A stretch of DNA of 64,000 nucleotides from Neobacillus cucumis (GCF_002860255.1 NZ_PGVE01000107.1:109977-173976); one strand, 5' to 3'; shown: positions 33,224-42,531, counted from the stretch's first letter. A program made the numbers and translations. Notes: a model not told the origin generated them from the letters alone.

Positions 33224-34324
33224 TCAAACTAAAACAGAAGTTGCTTTTTGTGGCTTACTACGATAAGCTGGAAAGAACTGCTGATCAGCTGATTCACCAT
33301 AGTATTTCTCCCATTTTTCAATTAACCAGTTATAAGTTTGAACGTTATGAACTTTCTTCCCAGTATAAAAATGGAGAAGTCCATTCGGGTTGAATCGGTA
33401 CTTATATTGAAATAAAGAATCTCTTCCTATATGACCGCCACCCAAATGAAACTTATTAAGACCCACCTGTTTTCCCCATAAAGCCATTTGGTGAAGCAAA
33501 TAAATATTTCCGCCCATATTTAAGAACTGTTTTTGCGAGCAGCCAAGATGATAATGCAAGGAATCACCGTCATACAAACATAAAGCTGCCCCAATCATTC
33601 TTCCTTCATAAAAAACTGAACCAATGACTGACATATTAGCTAAATCCGATAATAAACTGATTAGATACTCGATGGAAAAATAGGAATAGGCAGATGCTTG
33701 TAATTTATCCATTGTTTCTTTATATAATTTATAAAAATCGTCTACCATTTTAATGGCTTCTTCACTTTGAAAGGTTTTGAACTTTAATTCGTTCTTATAT
33801 GCTTTATTCACGTTCCTTTTATGATTATTATGGTATTGACTAAAAATTTCTTTCTCGTCCTTTGTTAAATCTATAAAAACAGTTTCTCTATCATAAGCAA
33901 CATCCATATAAGGGTTCATCAACTTATAATTTTCAAGCAAAGGATGAAAACGAATAAATTCACAAATAATATGTTCCTTTTGACAATACTCCTCAAATTC
34001 TTTTCTAAACTTTCTTAAACTTTGTTCATCTTCAACATTGCCTAAAGGACCGCCATATCCATAGGATGGTGTGATAATGTCAAATAAATCAACGTTTAGT
34101 TTTTCATTCTGAACAAAGGGCAATCCACTAATCTTTCTTTTTAGGAAAACATAACCTGCTTGATTTCCTCTCCCATCATCATAAAAAAATAAATGAGGTG
34201 CCCCGTCCCCAAAACGCTGATACAAATTTGAATAGGATGGATGGTAGAAAATATCTGTTTTCGAAAGTTGATTTAGTTTTTCCTCCCAGCGTATTTTCTG
34301 ATCATGAGAAATTACCTCGTACAT
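33224..34324 (-). CDS. FemAB-like acyltransferase (Acetyltransf_6 type)
   Basis: 366 residues in two GNAT-like halves. N-terminal part: FYHPSYSNLYQRFGDG and GYGGPLGN; C-terminal part: IGAALCLYDGDSLHYHLGCSQ, then NIYLLHQMALWGKQVGLNKFHLGGG and SLFQYKYRFNP. This is the form found in many exopolysaccharide clusters (FemAB-related, PEP-CTERM/XrtA-associated relatives) as well as in aminoacyl-tRNA-dependent Fem ligases. Its ATG at 34324 lies inside the 3' end of the ATP-grasp gene (13-base overlap), so the two are translationally coupled and likely act in one pathway. No membrane segment. Confidence 0.78.
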   Translation of the reverse strand: MYEVISHDQKIRWEEKLNQLSKTDIFYHPSYSNLYQRFGDGAPHLFFYDDGRGNQAGYVFLKRKISGLPFVQNEKLNVDLFDIITPSYGYGGPLGNVEDEQSLRKFRKEFEEYCQKEHIICEFIRFHPLLENYKLMNPYMDVAYDRETVFIDLTKDEKEIFSQYHNNHKRNVNKAYKNELKFKTFQSEEAIKMVDDFYKLYKETMDKLQASAYSYFSIEYLISLLSDLANMSVIGSVFYEGRMIGAALCLYDGDSLHYHLGCSQKQFLNMGGNIYLLHQMALWGKQVGLNKFHLGGGHIGRDSLFQYKYRFNPNGLLHFYTGKKVHNVQTYNWLIEKWEKYYGESADQQFFPAYRSKPQKATSVLV

Positions 34325-35343
34325 GCAATCCCCCCTTTTTCAGTCTGTAGGGTATGAATCAGCTTTAAAGATTTATCTAACGATGGCAGAAGTATAACAT
34401 CATCAAACTTTATCATGACGGACCCGCCAGAGTAATTGCCAATATCAGCCTTATTCGATGTCCCTGCCAAATTATTAATCATATTTTTTATAAAGTTTTG
34501 CCCAGCTTCATGGGCATGAGGATAGCCGCCACCAAATCTAGGATTTATTTCCGAAATAAAATACCCTTTTTCCGTTTTGAAACAATCAATATCAATCGGC
34601 CCCACTGGGTTCAGTTTCCTTATTAACTCTTCTATCAAATGAATCAAACTTGGATCGTTAACAGAAAGCGACTTGTCGGTCTCTCCCGCCCTCATTTTTA
34701 TTTTCTTTTTACAAAAAATATTTGTCGTACTGGCATTTAATAAATCAATATAGCAATCAATACCATATTCATCCCCATCCATAAACGGCTGGGCAATTAA
34801 TTCACCTGAATCTCTCCAGACTGCCAGCAATTCCTTTAGGGAATTGACAATTGAGATTCCAATGCTTGCACTGCCATTTTTGGGCTTAACTATAATTGGA
34901 AAATCCAATTTGCCACTTTCGATTTCTGAGATGATTTTATTTAAATTTATGTACGTTGGAATCCCAGGTAAATGGTGCTCTTCTAGAAATTTATAGGTAC
35001 GGTATTTGTCAAAGCAAATATCTACAATCTCTTTACTAGAAACAATTAATCTTATATTTTCTTTTTCAAAGTTCTCTTTTTGTTCGGCAAGCACACTTAA
35101 TTCAGGATCTATTAGACTCAAAACAGCATCAATCTCGTGCTTTTGACATAGTTGCTTTAATTGCAGCAAATATTCAGGATTAGTAATCGCAGGAACAATT
35201 TCAGCAAAATCGGCAAATCGTAATGCAGGTGCCGTTGCGTCACAATCGATTGCTACAACTTTACCTCCTAGTTTACTCAATTCCTCTTTAAAATATTGAA
35301 CTAGCTTAACTCTTCTTCCAGCGCTGCAAATTAAAATATTCAT
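34312..35343 (-). CDS. ATP-grasp carboxylate-amine ligase (CarB/PylC-like), copy 1
   Basis: 343 residues. N-terminal Rossmann-like preATP-grasp domain (MNILICSAGRRVKLVQYF), a central lid with FPIIVKPKNGSASIGISIV (ATP-binding Lys and glycine loop, about residues 150-170), and the metal-binding C-terminus FISEINPRFGGGYPHAHEAG (about 258-277). ATP-grasp enzymes join a carboxylate, via an acyl phosphate, to an amine. It is flanked by a PLP decarboxylase-type gene 24 bases upstream and overlaps a FemAB-like gene downstream, suggesting that it activates an amino acid. A related but distinct copy lies at 44452-45447. Confidence 0.85.
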   Translation of the reverse strand: MNILICSAGRRVKLVQYFKEELSKLGGKVVAIDCDATAPALRFADFAEIVPAITNPEYLLQLKQLCQKHEIDAVLSLIDPELSVLAEQKENFEKENIRLIVSSKEIVDICFDKYRTYKFLEEHHLPGIPTYINLNKIISEIESGKLDFPIIVKPKNGSASIGISIVNSLKELLAVWRDSGELIAQPFMDGDEYGIDCYIDLLNASTTNIFCKKKIKMRAGETDKSLSVNDPSLIHLIEELIRKLNPVGPIDIDCFKTEKGYFISEINPRFGGGYPHAHEAGQNFIKNMINNLAGTSNKADIGNYSGGSVMIKFDDVILLPSLDKSLKLIHTLQTEKGGIACTR

Positions 35344-35367
35344 TATATATCCCTCTAGTCTATTTTT

Positions 35368-36618
35368 TTAAAATACATAAAGGTCTTCATTGAAAAATTC
35401 TTTTATCGTCTCTTTTTTTCGTACGACAAAAAACTCTTTGTTTTCGACTGCTATTATGCTTGGTCTTTCTTTTATAAAAGGCGGGTTAAACACAATCGTA
35501 TATGCCCCAACATTATCAAAAATAATATAATCGTCCCTTTCCGGTAATTCCCCTTCCACGTCATAAGCCAAATAATCCTTTTCCATACAGGTATAACCAA
35601 CAATGTTATACATTGCATGTGACTGCTGTTCTACATTTTTCTTTACAAGATGCATGGGTAGATTTCTTTTATGCATGGTAGGTTTAACATTGTGCACACT
35701 ACCATCTATGAGGACAAAAAATTGTTCCTGAACTGTTTTAATATCTATCACTTTTGCAATAAATTTAAACGCATTTGCCACCATCGAAATACCAGGTTCT
35801 AAAATTAAATAGGGTTTTCTTGGTTTACCTCCAAATTCTGCGTTCATGATTTTACAAACCTCTTCAGCGTATTCATCAAAACTTGGGATCTGTAGATTAA
35901 AGCTGGATGGAAGTTCTCCATAAATTCCACCACCTATATCAATATATTCAACTGAATCTGGAATGTATTGCTTGGCTAATTCACATAATCCCTTTGTAAT
36001 GTTCCTATATGTTTCCACCTTTCTTTCTCTGGTAGAAAAATGACCATGTAAACCTACGATTTTAATATTCTCCAATTCTATGAGTTTTTGAACTGCTTTT
36101 TGAAAATTTCCGTTTGATACACATAGCCCAAATCGGCTTACTTCATACCCTTCTTGAAGAGGACTTTCGCCATTATTGGAAATATCGAAGTTTACTCTCA
36201 ACCCTGCCTTTACTTGTTTATTCCTTTTTTCTAAGCAATATTGAATGACATTGTCTACTTCATATAGAGAATCAAGGTTTATGATACTTTCATTTTTTAT
36301 AGCTGTTTCTATATCCTCATACGTTTTTAATGGTCCATTAAAAATGATGTTTCTCGGATTTACATCGATTTTTATAGCTAAATCATATTCTAATCTCGAT
36401 ACAACCTCAGCATATGCACCCAACTGATCCATCTGACTACATAAATAAGGTAAATAATTTGTTTTATAGGAATACCCTATTAGAAAATTTTCATATCTGC
36501 TTTTAAATGCATGTTCTATTTTTTTGAAGTTATTCCTTAACTTATTAACATCAAGTAAGAAAAATGATGATCCATACTCTTGTTCCAAACCCTTAATTAG
36601 ATCGTAATTTAACTGCAT
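35368..36618 (-). CDS. PLP-dependent fold-III decarboxylase-like enzyme (DAP/ornithine decarboxylase family)
   Basis: 416 residues. TIM-barrel N-terminal domain with PLP lysine Lys52 in IGYSYKTN, GLHGHFST and IDIGGGIYG glycine loop, and LILEPG for phosphate binding; C-terminal beta domain with VGYTCMEKDYLA, where the Cys is the second-subunit active-site residue, and NVGAYTIVFNPPF. The family removes the carboxylate from an alpha-amino acid at a D- or L-centre (lysA, speC-type, NspC). The arginine after the GGG loop and the specificity helix are not clear enough to name a substrate. As the cell should have its own lysA, this copy is probably pathway-specific: it would make an amine or modified amino acid for the adjacent ligase. 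Confidence 0.82.
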   Translation of the reverse strand: MQLNYDLIKGLEQEYGSSFFLLDVNKLRNNFKKIEHAFKSRYENFLIGYSYKTNYLPYLCSQMDQLGAYAEVVSRLEYDLAIKIDVNPRNIIFNGPLKTYEDIETAIKNESIINLDSLYEVDNVIQYCLEKRNKQVKAGLRVNFDISNNGESPLQEGYEVSRFGLCVSNGNFQKAVQKLIELENIKIVGLHGHFSTRERKVETYRNITKGLCELAKQYIPDSVEYIDIGGGIYGELPSSFNLQIPSFDEYAEEVCKIMNAEFGGKPRKPYLILEPGISMVANAFKFIAKVIDIKTVQEQFFVLIDGSVHNVKPTMHKRNLPMHLVKKNVEQQSHAMYNIVGYTCMEKDYLAYDVEGELPERDDYIIFDNVGAYTIVFNPPFIKERPSIIAVENKEFFVVRKKETIKEFFNEDLYVF

Positions 36619-36642
36619 GTATTCTCACCCTTTTAGCCCTAT

Positions 36643-37569
36643 TTAAACATTCATTCTTATTCTTGCATTGGTATTCCCACCAAGCCTCACCTTATTTATA
36701 AAATATTGAATGACAGATTTATCAACGTCTTCATCAAATTTTCTTGCAAAAAAATGATTAGATTCCTCAATTTGTTGTATATCTTTACTAGTTAAACACA
36801 AAGGGGATCCTATATCCGTAAAGGATTCTCCCCATTTTAAATATAATAAATTGTTCTTAACTACTTTAGATCTTAGTGGTGAATTCATAATTAATGTGTG
36901 AAAAAACCATTCATCTGGAGCCAGGGTATGTTCAAAAAATTTATAATACCAGTCATTCTTATCTATAAATTCAATGATATACTGAGCAGCTTCAAGTGAG
37001 ATTGTAAACCACTGTGAACCAGTATAAAACGTATATTCTTTTGGCCACCGATTATTATTGGGGAATAGATTGATTCCCTTTTGGTATAAATCATGAATAA
37101 TTCTCCTGTAGATCCTAAAGGGATGAGCTGAATTAAAACGTCTCCTTGTTACTTTTGGCCAATTAATCTCCATTCCAACTAAATCTTTCTTCGTGATCTC
37201 TCGAAAACCCATATAAATTTTCCCCGTGTTTGCTATTAGAAAATCCTTAAAGCCCTCCTTAACCAATATATCTTGCCCGCTTCTTAAGCAGACATAATCA
37301 TAATTTTTCTTAGATGCCATTACCTCTCTCAATAACAAAAGAGTGGCCGTAATTTGGCTAATATTTCCCCACTCACAGACAACACAATTTTCGAGTACTT
37401 TTACATTGGGATGTTTCAATATTTTACCGTGAATTTTTTCGTAACTTCTCCTATCTATATGAACATATACATCTGCTTGATTATCAGAAATAAGCTGTTG
37501 GATAAACATATTTACTTGTTCTGGGTTTTTATGAATCTGTAAAATAAATGCGGTTCGAGGTGTATTCAT
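36643..37569 (-). CDS. GT14 core-2/I-branching-type glycosyltransferase
   Basis: 308 residues starting MNTPRTAFILQIHKNPEQVNMFIQQL. Contains the Branch family (PF02485) blocks: VYVHIDRRS, YDYVCLRSGQDILVK, the acidic WFTISLEAAQYIIEF segment and APDEWFFHTLIMNSPL with the catalytic acidic residue. Family members transfer GlcNAc or xylose from UDP-sugar in beta linkage; in bacteria they occur in polysaccharide clusters and probably add a branch residue. No membrane segments. It has its own promoter 130 bases upstream and leads the gene set 32.4-37.6 kb. Confidence 0.88.
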   Translation of the reverse strand: MNTPRTAFILQIHKNPEQVNMFIQQLISDNQADVYVHIDRRSYEKIHGKILKHPNVKVLENCVVCEWGNISQITATLLLLREVMASKKNYDYVCLRSGQDILVKEGFKDFLIANTGKIYMGFREITKKDLVGMEINWPKVTRRRFNSAHPFRIYRRIIHDLYQKGINLFPNNNRWPKEYTFYTGSQWFTISLEAAQYIIEFIDKNDWYYKFFEHTLAPDEWFFHTLIMNSPLRSKVVKNNLLYLKWGESFTDIGSPLCLTSKDIQQIEESNHFFARKFDEDVDKSVIQYFINKVRLGGNTNARIRMNV

Positions 37570-37705
37570 TCAACTATCTCCTTTAAAAGATGAAATGAGG
37601 AGTTGTTCTTAAAATAGAACATTTTGAATAAAAAAATTTTTTGAAAGAGATTTTAATTAACTGTTTATGAAATGAATCAATATATTATCTACAAACTTTA
37701 ATCTA

Positions 37706-37734
37706 ATTTTAGTTCTTTATAATGAACAAGTCAA
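37706..37734 (-). promoter_or_regulatory. Promoter ahead of the GT14 gene
   Basis: Minus-strand TTGACT (37729-37734) and TAAAAT (37706-37711) with a 17-base spacer, lying between the pyruvyl transferase and GT14 genes. The predicted leader is about 130 bases. It suggests that the last five genes form a separately driven unit. Confidence 0.65.
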
Positions 37735-37753
37735 TATAGCATTACCTAATCCT

Positions 37754-38980
37754 TTAAAAAACCCCTGTTATCATAAATATAAAAAAGTCCAAATCCATGT
37801 TAAGTAGATACACAAGTAAAGCGATATGTCTTAGTGAATGATTATGAAATATCCATCCAAATAGTTTAATTGATGCTTTAAGCAGCTTTAGTCGTTTCCT
37901 CGAGTAATATACTTCATCCTTTAACGCTTTTAATAATGGAGTAAACTTGTCATTAAAATCGGAGTTAAACATCGTTTCCGATGTTTGACTATCATAAAGA
38001 GTGTCGATAAGCCCTAACATCGTTTCTTCATCAAACTTCTCTACTAAAATAATATGTTTGAAATTAACTAACCATTGATGATAGGTACTGGCAATTTTAT
38101 GATTACTATTTGGCAGCACTAAACAAGGAGTATTGGTAATGGCACAAAAAATCATCCCATGGAGTCTATCAGTAACGACAACTTTTGCACTTTTAAAATT
38201 TTCCAAAAACCTATCCAATTCCTTCATAGCAAATTCTACAGAGTAATTATTTATAACAGTGTCATGCTCACTCACTTTTTTGTATCTATCTTTTATAGAG
38301 GATACAAGACTGTCTGTTAGATTTCTGGATATTTTTTTCTCAAGATCATTTCGTAAACAAATAATAATACCATCCCTTTTTAAAATAGGCTCAATTCTAT
38401 TAAGAGATAGGACTATGTCTGGAACTAAATAAACATTATTTTTCCTAAAACAATCTTTCATTATTTCATATGATTGCATTTCTCTTGCAAAGATGTGCAA
38501 ATTTTGATGCTTTGAGTAGATTTTTATACTTTTATCAAGGGATTTCTTTTCTTGAAAATGAATAGATTGAGGAAACGAAATAATTTTATTATTAGGGAAT
38601 AAATGAATAATGTATCTTCTATAGCTCTCCAACCCTTCATACAGGTCACCCATATTCCCGCCGCCGATGATTGTAATGATATCGACATCATTAATCAACT
38701 TCTTTAATTTGATAATCATAAAAAAATCATCAACATGTATAGGGATAATTTTGTGTCTGGGAAAATGATCCCTTAAAAAGTTGATTTGGGCATGTGTTAT
38801 CGCTATGTCGCCAAGATTCCCATAATCAGCAGCAATCGCCACAATGATTTTTGGTTCGTTTTTGGAAATTAAGGAATCATGATTAATACCAGAACGTAAA
38901 CTTTTAATTTTTAATCTCCATCCGATTGGGACAATTTTTGTAACAACTGAACTCTTTAAACTTTCTATTTTTTCTAACAT
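37754..38980 (-). CDS. Polysaccharide pyruvyl transferase family protein
   Basis: 408 residues, PF04230. Characteristic elements: AADYGNLGDIAITHAQINFL near residue 50, the DIITIIGGGNMGDLY loop (about 95-112) and KVVVTDRLHGMIFCAITNTPCLVL (about 268-290) in the GT-B-like C-terminal half. Adds a pyruvate ketal from phosphoenolpyruvate to a sugar of the polymer, giving a negative charge; related to EpsI/EpsO/CsaB. C-terminal hydrophobic tail (LLVYLLNMDLDFFIFMITGVF) may help membrane association. Follows the beta-helix gene by 26 bases. Confidence 0.88.
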   Translation of the reverse strand: MLEKIESLKSSVVTKIVPIGWRLKIKSLRSGINHDSLISKNEPKIIVAIAADYGNLGDIAITHAQINFLRDHFPRHKIIPIHVDDFFMIIKLKKLINDVDIITIIGGGNMGDLYEGLESYRRYIIHLFPNNKIISFPQSIHFQEKKSLDKSIKIYSKHQNLHIFAREMQSYEIMKDCFRKNNVYLVPDIVLSLNRIEPILKRDGIIICLRNDLEKKISRNLTDSLVSSIKDRYKKVSEHDTVINNYSVEFAMKELDRFLENFKSAKVVVTDRLHGMIFCAITNTPCLVLPNSNHKIASTYHQWLVNFKHIILVEKFDEETMLGLIDTLYDSQTSETMFNSDFNDKFTPLLKALKDEVYYSRKRLKLLKASIKLFGWIFHNHSLRHIALLVYLLNMDLDFFIFMITGVF

Positions 38981-39006
38981 GTATATCCCACTCCGTTAAA
39001 TTTCAT

Positions 39007-40962
39007 TTACTTTTTGATGGAATCTGCCAAAGATTTAGGTACGGTTATGAAATTTCTTATGTTATTTATTAACTTATTTTTTTTAATTAACACATTTGAA
39101 GGCGGAATGGAATTTTGAGCTAATTCAATGGCGGCCCCAGTAGAATACATATCACCTTTGGCAGTTGAATTGGAAATTATATTTCCAGAAATCGTTAAAC
39201 TTTTTAAGAAACCATTACCGCTTTGTGTTTGGACGATCCCCTGTTCACCGCCAGAAATAATATTATTTGAAACTAATATATTAGACATAAGTCTATCGTT
39301 TGCTAAAATATTAACACCTGAAGCTTTTACCACCTTGTTCTTATCAAATGTTACATTTGATGTAGTTCCTTTGATATAAAGAGCATACTCATCTATATTT
39401 GCAAAAGTATTCCCGCGTACTAATAAACCTGTAATACGTTTATTATCATAATAGTTATAATCAGTAAAAATACCGTACTCAAAATTTTTAAAAGTATTAT
39501 CAGATACAGTTGTTTTTGTAATATTTGTTGCAGTAGCAAAAAGATAGACACCTGTTTTTCCTGTACCTGTAAAACTGTTTTGATAAATCTTTGTATTTTG
39601 TGAACCAGCTGCAATAGATAGGCCATTTCCTTTTGTCATAATACTATTTTTAAATATTTGAGTTCCCTTTGAGAGAATTCCCCAAGTCCCTTCGATAACA
39701 ATCCCGTTCCGAGAATGTATGTTATTATTGTAAATTTGGAGATCCTCGTTCTTTATCCAAACATATACAGACGCAACATTAAGCATATTTTGATAAACCT
39801 TTGCGTTTTTGGTTTCCATAACAAGAAACTGACCAGCTGTACAAGTTATTTTATTCCGAAAAAAATCAACATTGTAGTAAAAATTGCCTTCATCTTTACC
39901 TCCTTCCAGTTGAACACAATAGCCCTCCGTATTGGAGGAGAATGTATTATCCCAAATTTTTGCATCATTAAAGGATATTTTTTCCCAAGGTTCAAAGTGC
40001 AGAGCAGGACGGCCGACCTTAGACGTACTGGTATTATTAAAAATTTGTAAATGATTGACTTGCTCAAGTACAATATTGGACCGATGATTATCTACAAGAA
40101 TATTATTAGAAATAATGACTTTATTGCTCGATTTCTCAGAACCTGAAATAGAGATTCCATCTCCAACCGCATGAATAAGCCGATTATTGTCAATGAATAT
40201 ATTTTTACTATCCCAAGCAAAAATACAATGCATGTGTTCTATTCCCTTTGGATGTTTTTTAGAATTCCCATCAATTGTTAAGCTTTGGATTTTAACATTA
40301 CTAACGTTTATCAAATTGACAACCCGTGTATAATCATCGGATGCCTGATTGGATAATTTTAACGTGACAATATCGCGGCTTTCTCCGACTAGATTAACCT
40401 TGGATTTAAGAAAAATCGGGTGTAAAATATAGGTTCCCTTTGGTATGAATACGTCTCCTCCCCCTTTTGCCGCTGCATGATCAATGGCTTTTTGGATTGC
40501 TCTTGTATCATCATGCTTTCCATTTCCATAGGCACCAAAATCTTTAACATTTACATGAAGAGACTTAGAGGAAACAGAAACAGCAATTGTTTTCGCAACC
40601 CCTTCATAACTGATTTGAATGCTTGCAAAACCGGGTGCCACTGCAGTGATTAACCCAGTAGAGTTTACGGAAACTATTTTCTTATCTGATGTTGAATAGA
40701 CACTTCGTTTCGAAACATTTTTACTAGAACCATCTGAATACTTAGCAATGACTGGGATACGTCGGCTATCTTTGAGTTTTAAAGAGTAGCTTGATGCATC
40801 TAATGATATAGAGGAAATAGATTCTTTTTCTACATTTCCTACTACTTTGTTTTGTACTATTAAATGACGGTTTTCCAATAAAAGCAAAATAACAGTAATT
40901 AATAAGAGCAAAATTGAATACAACCCCAGTTGTTTTCTCCGTTTTCTTTTATTGGTTTCCAA
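39007..40962 (-). CDS. Membrane-anchored right-handed beta-helix protein with Big_2-like domain
   Basis: 651 residues. An N-terminal cytoplasmic basic tail and one membrane segment (about residues 12-30) act as an uncleaved anchor. Residues about 45-130 form an Ig-like Big_2 domain (SKNVSKRSVYSTSD, GLITAVAPGFASIQISY). From about 135 the pectate-lyase superfamily fold begins (VKDFGAYGNGKHDDTRAIQKAID) and continues as parallel beta-helix coils with many Asn-ladder repeats (IFNNTS, VSNNIIS, ISGNIIS) to the C-terminus. Such surface proteins in polysaccharide loci act as lyases, epimerases or hydrolases on the polymer. The catalytic residues are not obvious, so the reaction is open. Confidence 0.85.
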   Translation of the reverse strand: METNKRKRRKQLGLYSILLLLITVILLLLENRHLIVQNKVVGNVEKESISSISLDASSYSLKLKDSRRIPVIAKYSDGSSKNVSKRSVYSTSDKKIVSVNSTGLITAVAPGFASIQISYEGVAKTIAVSVSSKSLHVNVKDFGAYGNGKHDDTRAIQKAIDHAAAKGGGDVFIPKGTYILHPIFLKSKVNLVGESRDIVTLKLSNQASDDYTRVVNLINVSNVKIQSLTIDGNSKKHPKGIEHMHCIFAWDSKNIFIDNNRLIHAVGDGISISGSEKSSNKVIISNNILVDNHRSNIVLEQVNHLQIFNNTSTSKVGRPALHFEPWEKISFNDAKIWDNTFSSNTEGYCVQLEGGKDEGNFYYNVDFFRNKITCTAGQFLVMETKNAKVYQNMLNVASVYVWIKNEDLQIYNNNIHSRNGIVIEGTWGILSKGTQIFKNSIMTKGNGLSIAAGSQNTKIYQNSFTGTGKTGVYLFATATNITKTTVSDNTFKNFEYGIFTDYNYYDNKRITGLLVRGNTFANIDEYALYIKGTTSNVTFDKNKVVKASGVNILANDRLMSNILVSNNIISGGEQGIVQTQSGNGFLKSLTISGNIISNSTAKGDMYSTGAAIELAQNSIPPSNVLIKKNKLINNIRNFITVPKSLADSIKK

Positions 40963-41036
40963 TAATCCCCCTCCAGTAAGTAAACAGATTTTAATTTAGG
41001 ATTCTTGTATTCTAATCATTCAAACTGTTTCAAATT

Positions 41037-41060
41037 GAAAAGAAGGATCTTTATTCTTTT
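41037..41060 (-). terminator. Weak hairpin after the 51-codon gene
   Basis: AAAAGAA/TTCTTTT stem with a 9-nt loop, 17 bases after the stop codon. The low GC content makes termination doubtful. Confidence 0.3.
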
Positions 41061-41076
41061 AAGGGCTGTTATGGGC

Positions 41077-41232
41077 TTATTTTGACTTTATATAATTAGA
41101 TTCTAGCTGCTTTATGATTTCATTTATTAACTCCTCCACCTCTAATTTATCTGATTTTTCGACTCTAGTGTATGTGTACATCAAAATCTTTTGAAACTGT
41201 TCTTGAGTCATTTTTTTTGATAGATTGATCAT
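41077..41232 (-). CDS. Small hypothetical protein, 51 residues
   Basis: A short frame too small for usual gene calling, from the ATG at 41232 to TAA at 41077. It begins MINLSKKMTQEQFQKILMYT and ends EELINEIIKQLESNYIKSK. It is highly charged, predicted mostly alpha-helical in two helices (about residues 8-22 and 27-46), with heptad-like spacing in the second. Ribosome site AGAGAGTG lies 9-10 bases upstream. It fills the gap between the EpsN-type aminotransferase (47 bases away) and the beta-helix gene. I recognise no family. The size and helical make-up suit a small regulator or partner protein (inference); chance open frame remains possible. Confidence 0.5.
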   Translation of the reverse strand: MINLSKKMTQEQFQKILMYTYTRVEKSDKLEVEELINEIIKQLESNYIKSK

Positions 41233-41279
41233 TTTAATTCACTCTCTTACCTGTTTTTACTGGGAATCAGTTATTTTAC

Positions 41280-42431
41280 CTAGCAGGAAATAAAATTTAA
41301 AATCCCATTGATTACTCTCATTTGTTGTTCCTCTGTTAAAGCAGAGCCAGATGGGAGGCAAATTCCCTTTTCAAATAATCCCTCTGCAACATTCTCTTTT
41401 TCATTATGAGAATAATATAATGCCCCTTTAAAAAGCGGCTGCATGTGCAGGGGTTTCCATACATGTCGTGCTTCTATATTTTCATCTAACAAAAACTCTA
41501 TTAATGAATTACTGGATATTCCTGACGCTTCTTTATCAACTAATAAAGTTGTTAGCCATCGATTGGAATGAGTATTTTCTAATTCACTCATAAATGTAAT
41601 CCCAGGAAGATTAGCTAAATATCGGGAATAGTGATTATAGATGGTCCTTCTTGCATTTACCCTTTCATTCAGAACTTCTAATTGCGCCCTGCCTATTCCA
41701 GCTAAAATATTACTCATCCGATAATTGTAACCAGCTTGACTGTGTTGATAGTACGGTGCGGGATCCTTTGCTTGAGTAGCTAAAAAACGTGCTTTTTCAA
41801 TAGCTTCACTGTCGTTTGAAACAAGCATTCCACCTCCAGATGTGGTGATAATCTTATTCCCATTAAATGAATAAACTCCAAATGCCCCCATCGTTCCACT
41901 TGCTTTTCCTTTATAAGTGGATCCAAGTGATTCAGCTGCATCTTCGATTACTGGGACGTGGTATTTATTACAAATAGAAAGAATTTCGTCCATTTTCGCA
42001 CTTTGCCCATATAGGTGAACGACTATTACAGCTTTCGGTAGAACTCCTTGTATGGCGGCATCCATTAAAGCACGTTCTAATGCTTCAGGAGACATATTCC
42101 ATGTATCAGGCTCTGAATCAATAAATACTGGTTCTGCTCCTTCATAAATAATGGGATTGGCGCTAGCTACAAAGGTGAGTGTTGAACAAAATACCCGATC
42201 ACCTCGTTTAACGTCAAGAAGTTTTAATGCCAAATGAATAGCTGAAGTTCCTGAACTGACTGCAAGAGCATCCCTAACTCCAACCAATGAAGCAACTTCC
42301 TTTTCAAAACCATCAACGTTTGGACCTAATGGTGCAATCCAGTTCATCTCAAACGCACTATCTATATATGTTTGCTCATTCCCACTCATATGTGGGGGAG
42401 AAAGATATATTTTTTCTTTGCCGTTAAACAT
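41280..42431 (-). CDS. epsN: UDP-4-keto-6-deoxysugar aminotransferase, EpsN-like (DegT/DnrJ/EryC1)
   Basis: 383 residues, very like B. subtilis EpsN: KIYLSPPHMSGNEQTYI at the start, NWIAPLGPNVDGFE, and PLP lysine Lys193 in VYSFNGNKIITTSGGG. Uses glutamate to aminate C4 of the UDP-4-keto-6-deoxy sugar made by the EpsC-type dehydratase at 62056-63882, giving a bacillosamine-type 4-amino sugar. In B. subtilis the order is epsL-epsM-epsN; here there is no epsM acetyltransferase in the 100-base gap to epsL, which contains a terminator-like hairpin instead. Confidence 0.92.
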   Translation of the reverse strand: MFNGKEKIYLSPPHMSGNEQTYIDSAFEMNWIAPLGPNVDGFEKEVASLVGVRDALAVSSGTSAIHLALKLLDVKRGDRVFCSTLTFVASANPIIYEGAEPVFIDSEPDTWNMSPEALERALMDAAIQGVLPKAVIVVHLYGQSAKMDEILSICNKYHVPVIEDAAESLGSTYKGKASGTMGAFGVYSFNGNKIITTSGGGMLVSNDSEAIEKARFLATQAKDPAPYYQHSQAGYNYRMSNILAGIGRAQLEVLNERVNARRTIYNHYSRYLANLPGITFMSELENTHSNRWLTTLLVDKEASGISSNSLIEFLLDENIEARHVWKPLHMQPLFKGALYYSHNEKENVAEGLFEKGICLPSGSALTEEQQMRVINGILNFISC

Positions 42432-42461
42432 CTTTCACACTCCCATTTATTTATTTTCAAT

Positions 42462-42491
42462 AAAAAAAAATCGATTAAATAGGAATCGATT
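42462..42491 (-). terminator. Terminator-like hairpin between epsL and epsN
   Basis: AATCGATT repeats (42469-42476 and 42484-42491, self-complementary) form a stem with a 7-nt loop followed on the minus strand by T8. It is inside a co-directional cluster, so readthrough or a downstream promoter is needed for epsN. Confidence 0.6.
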
Positions 42492-42531
42492 GTTTCATAA
42501 ATTATTCTATACTATTAAAAATAGTTGTTAT

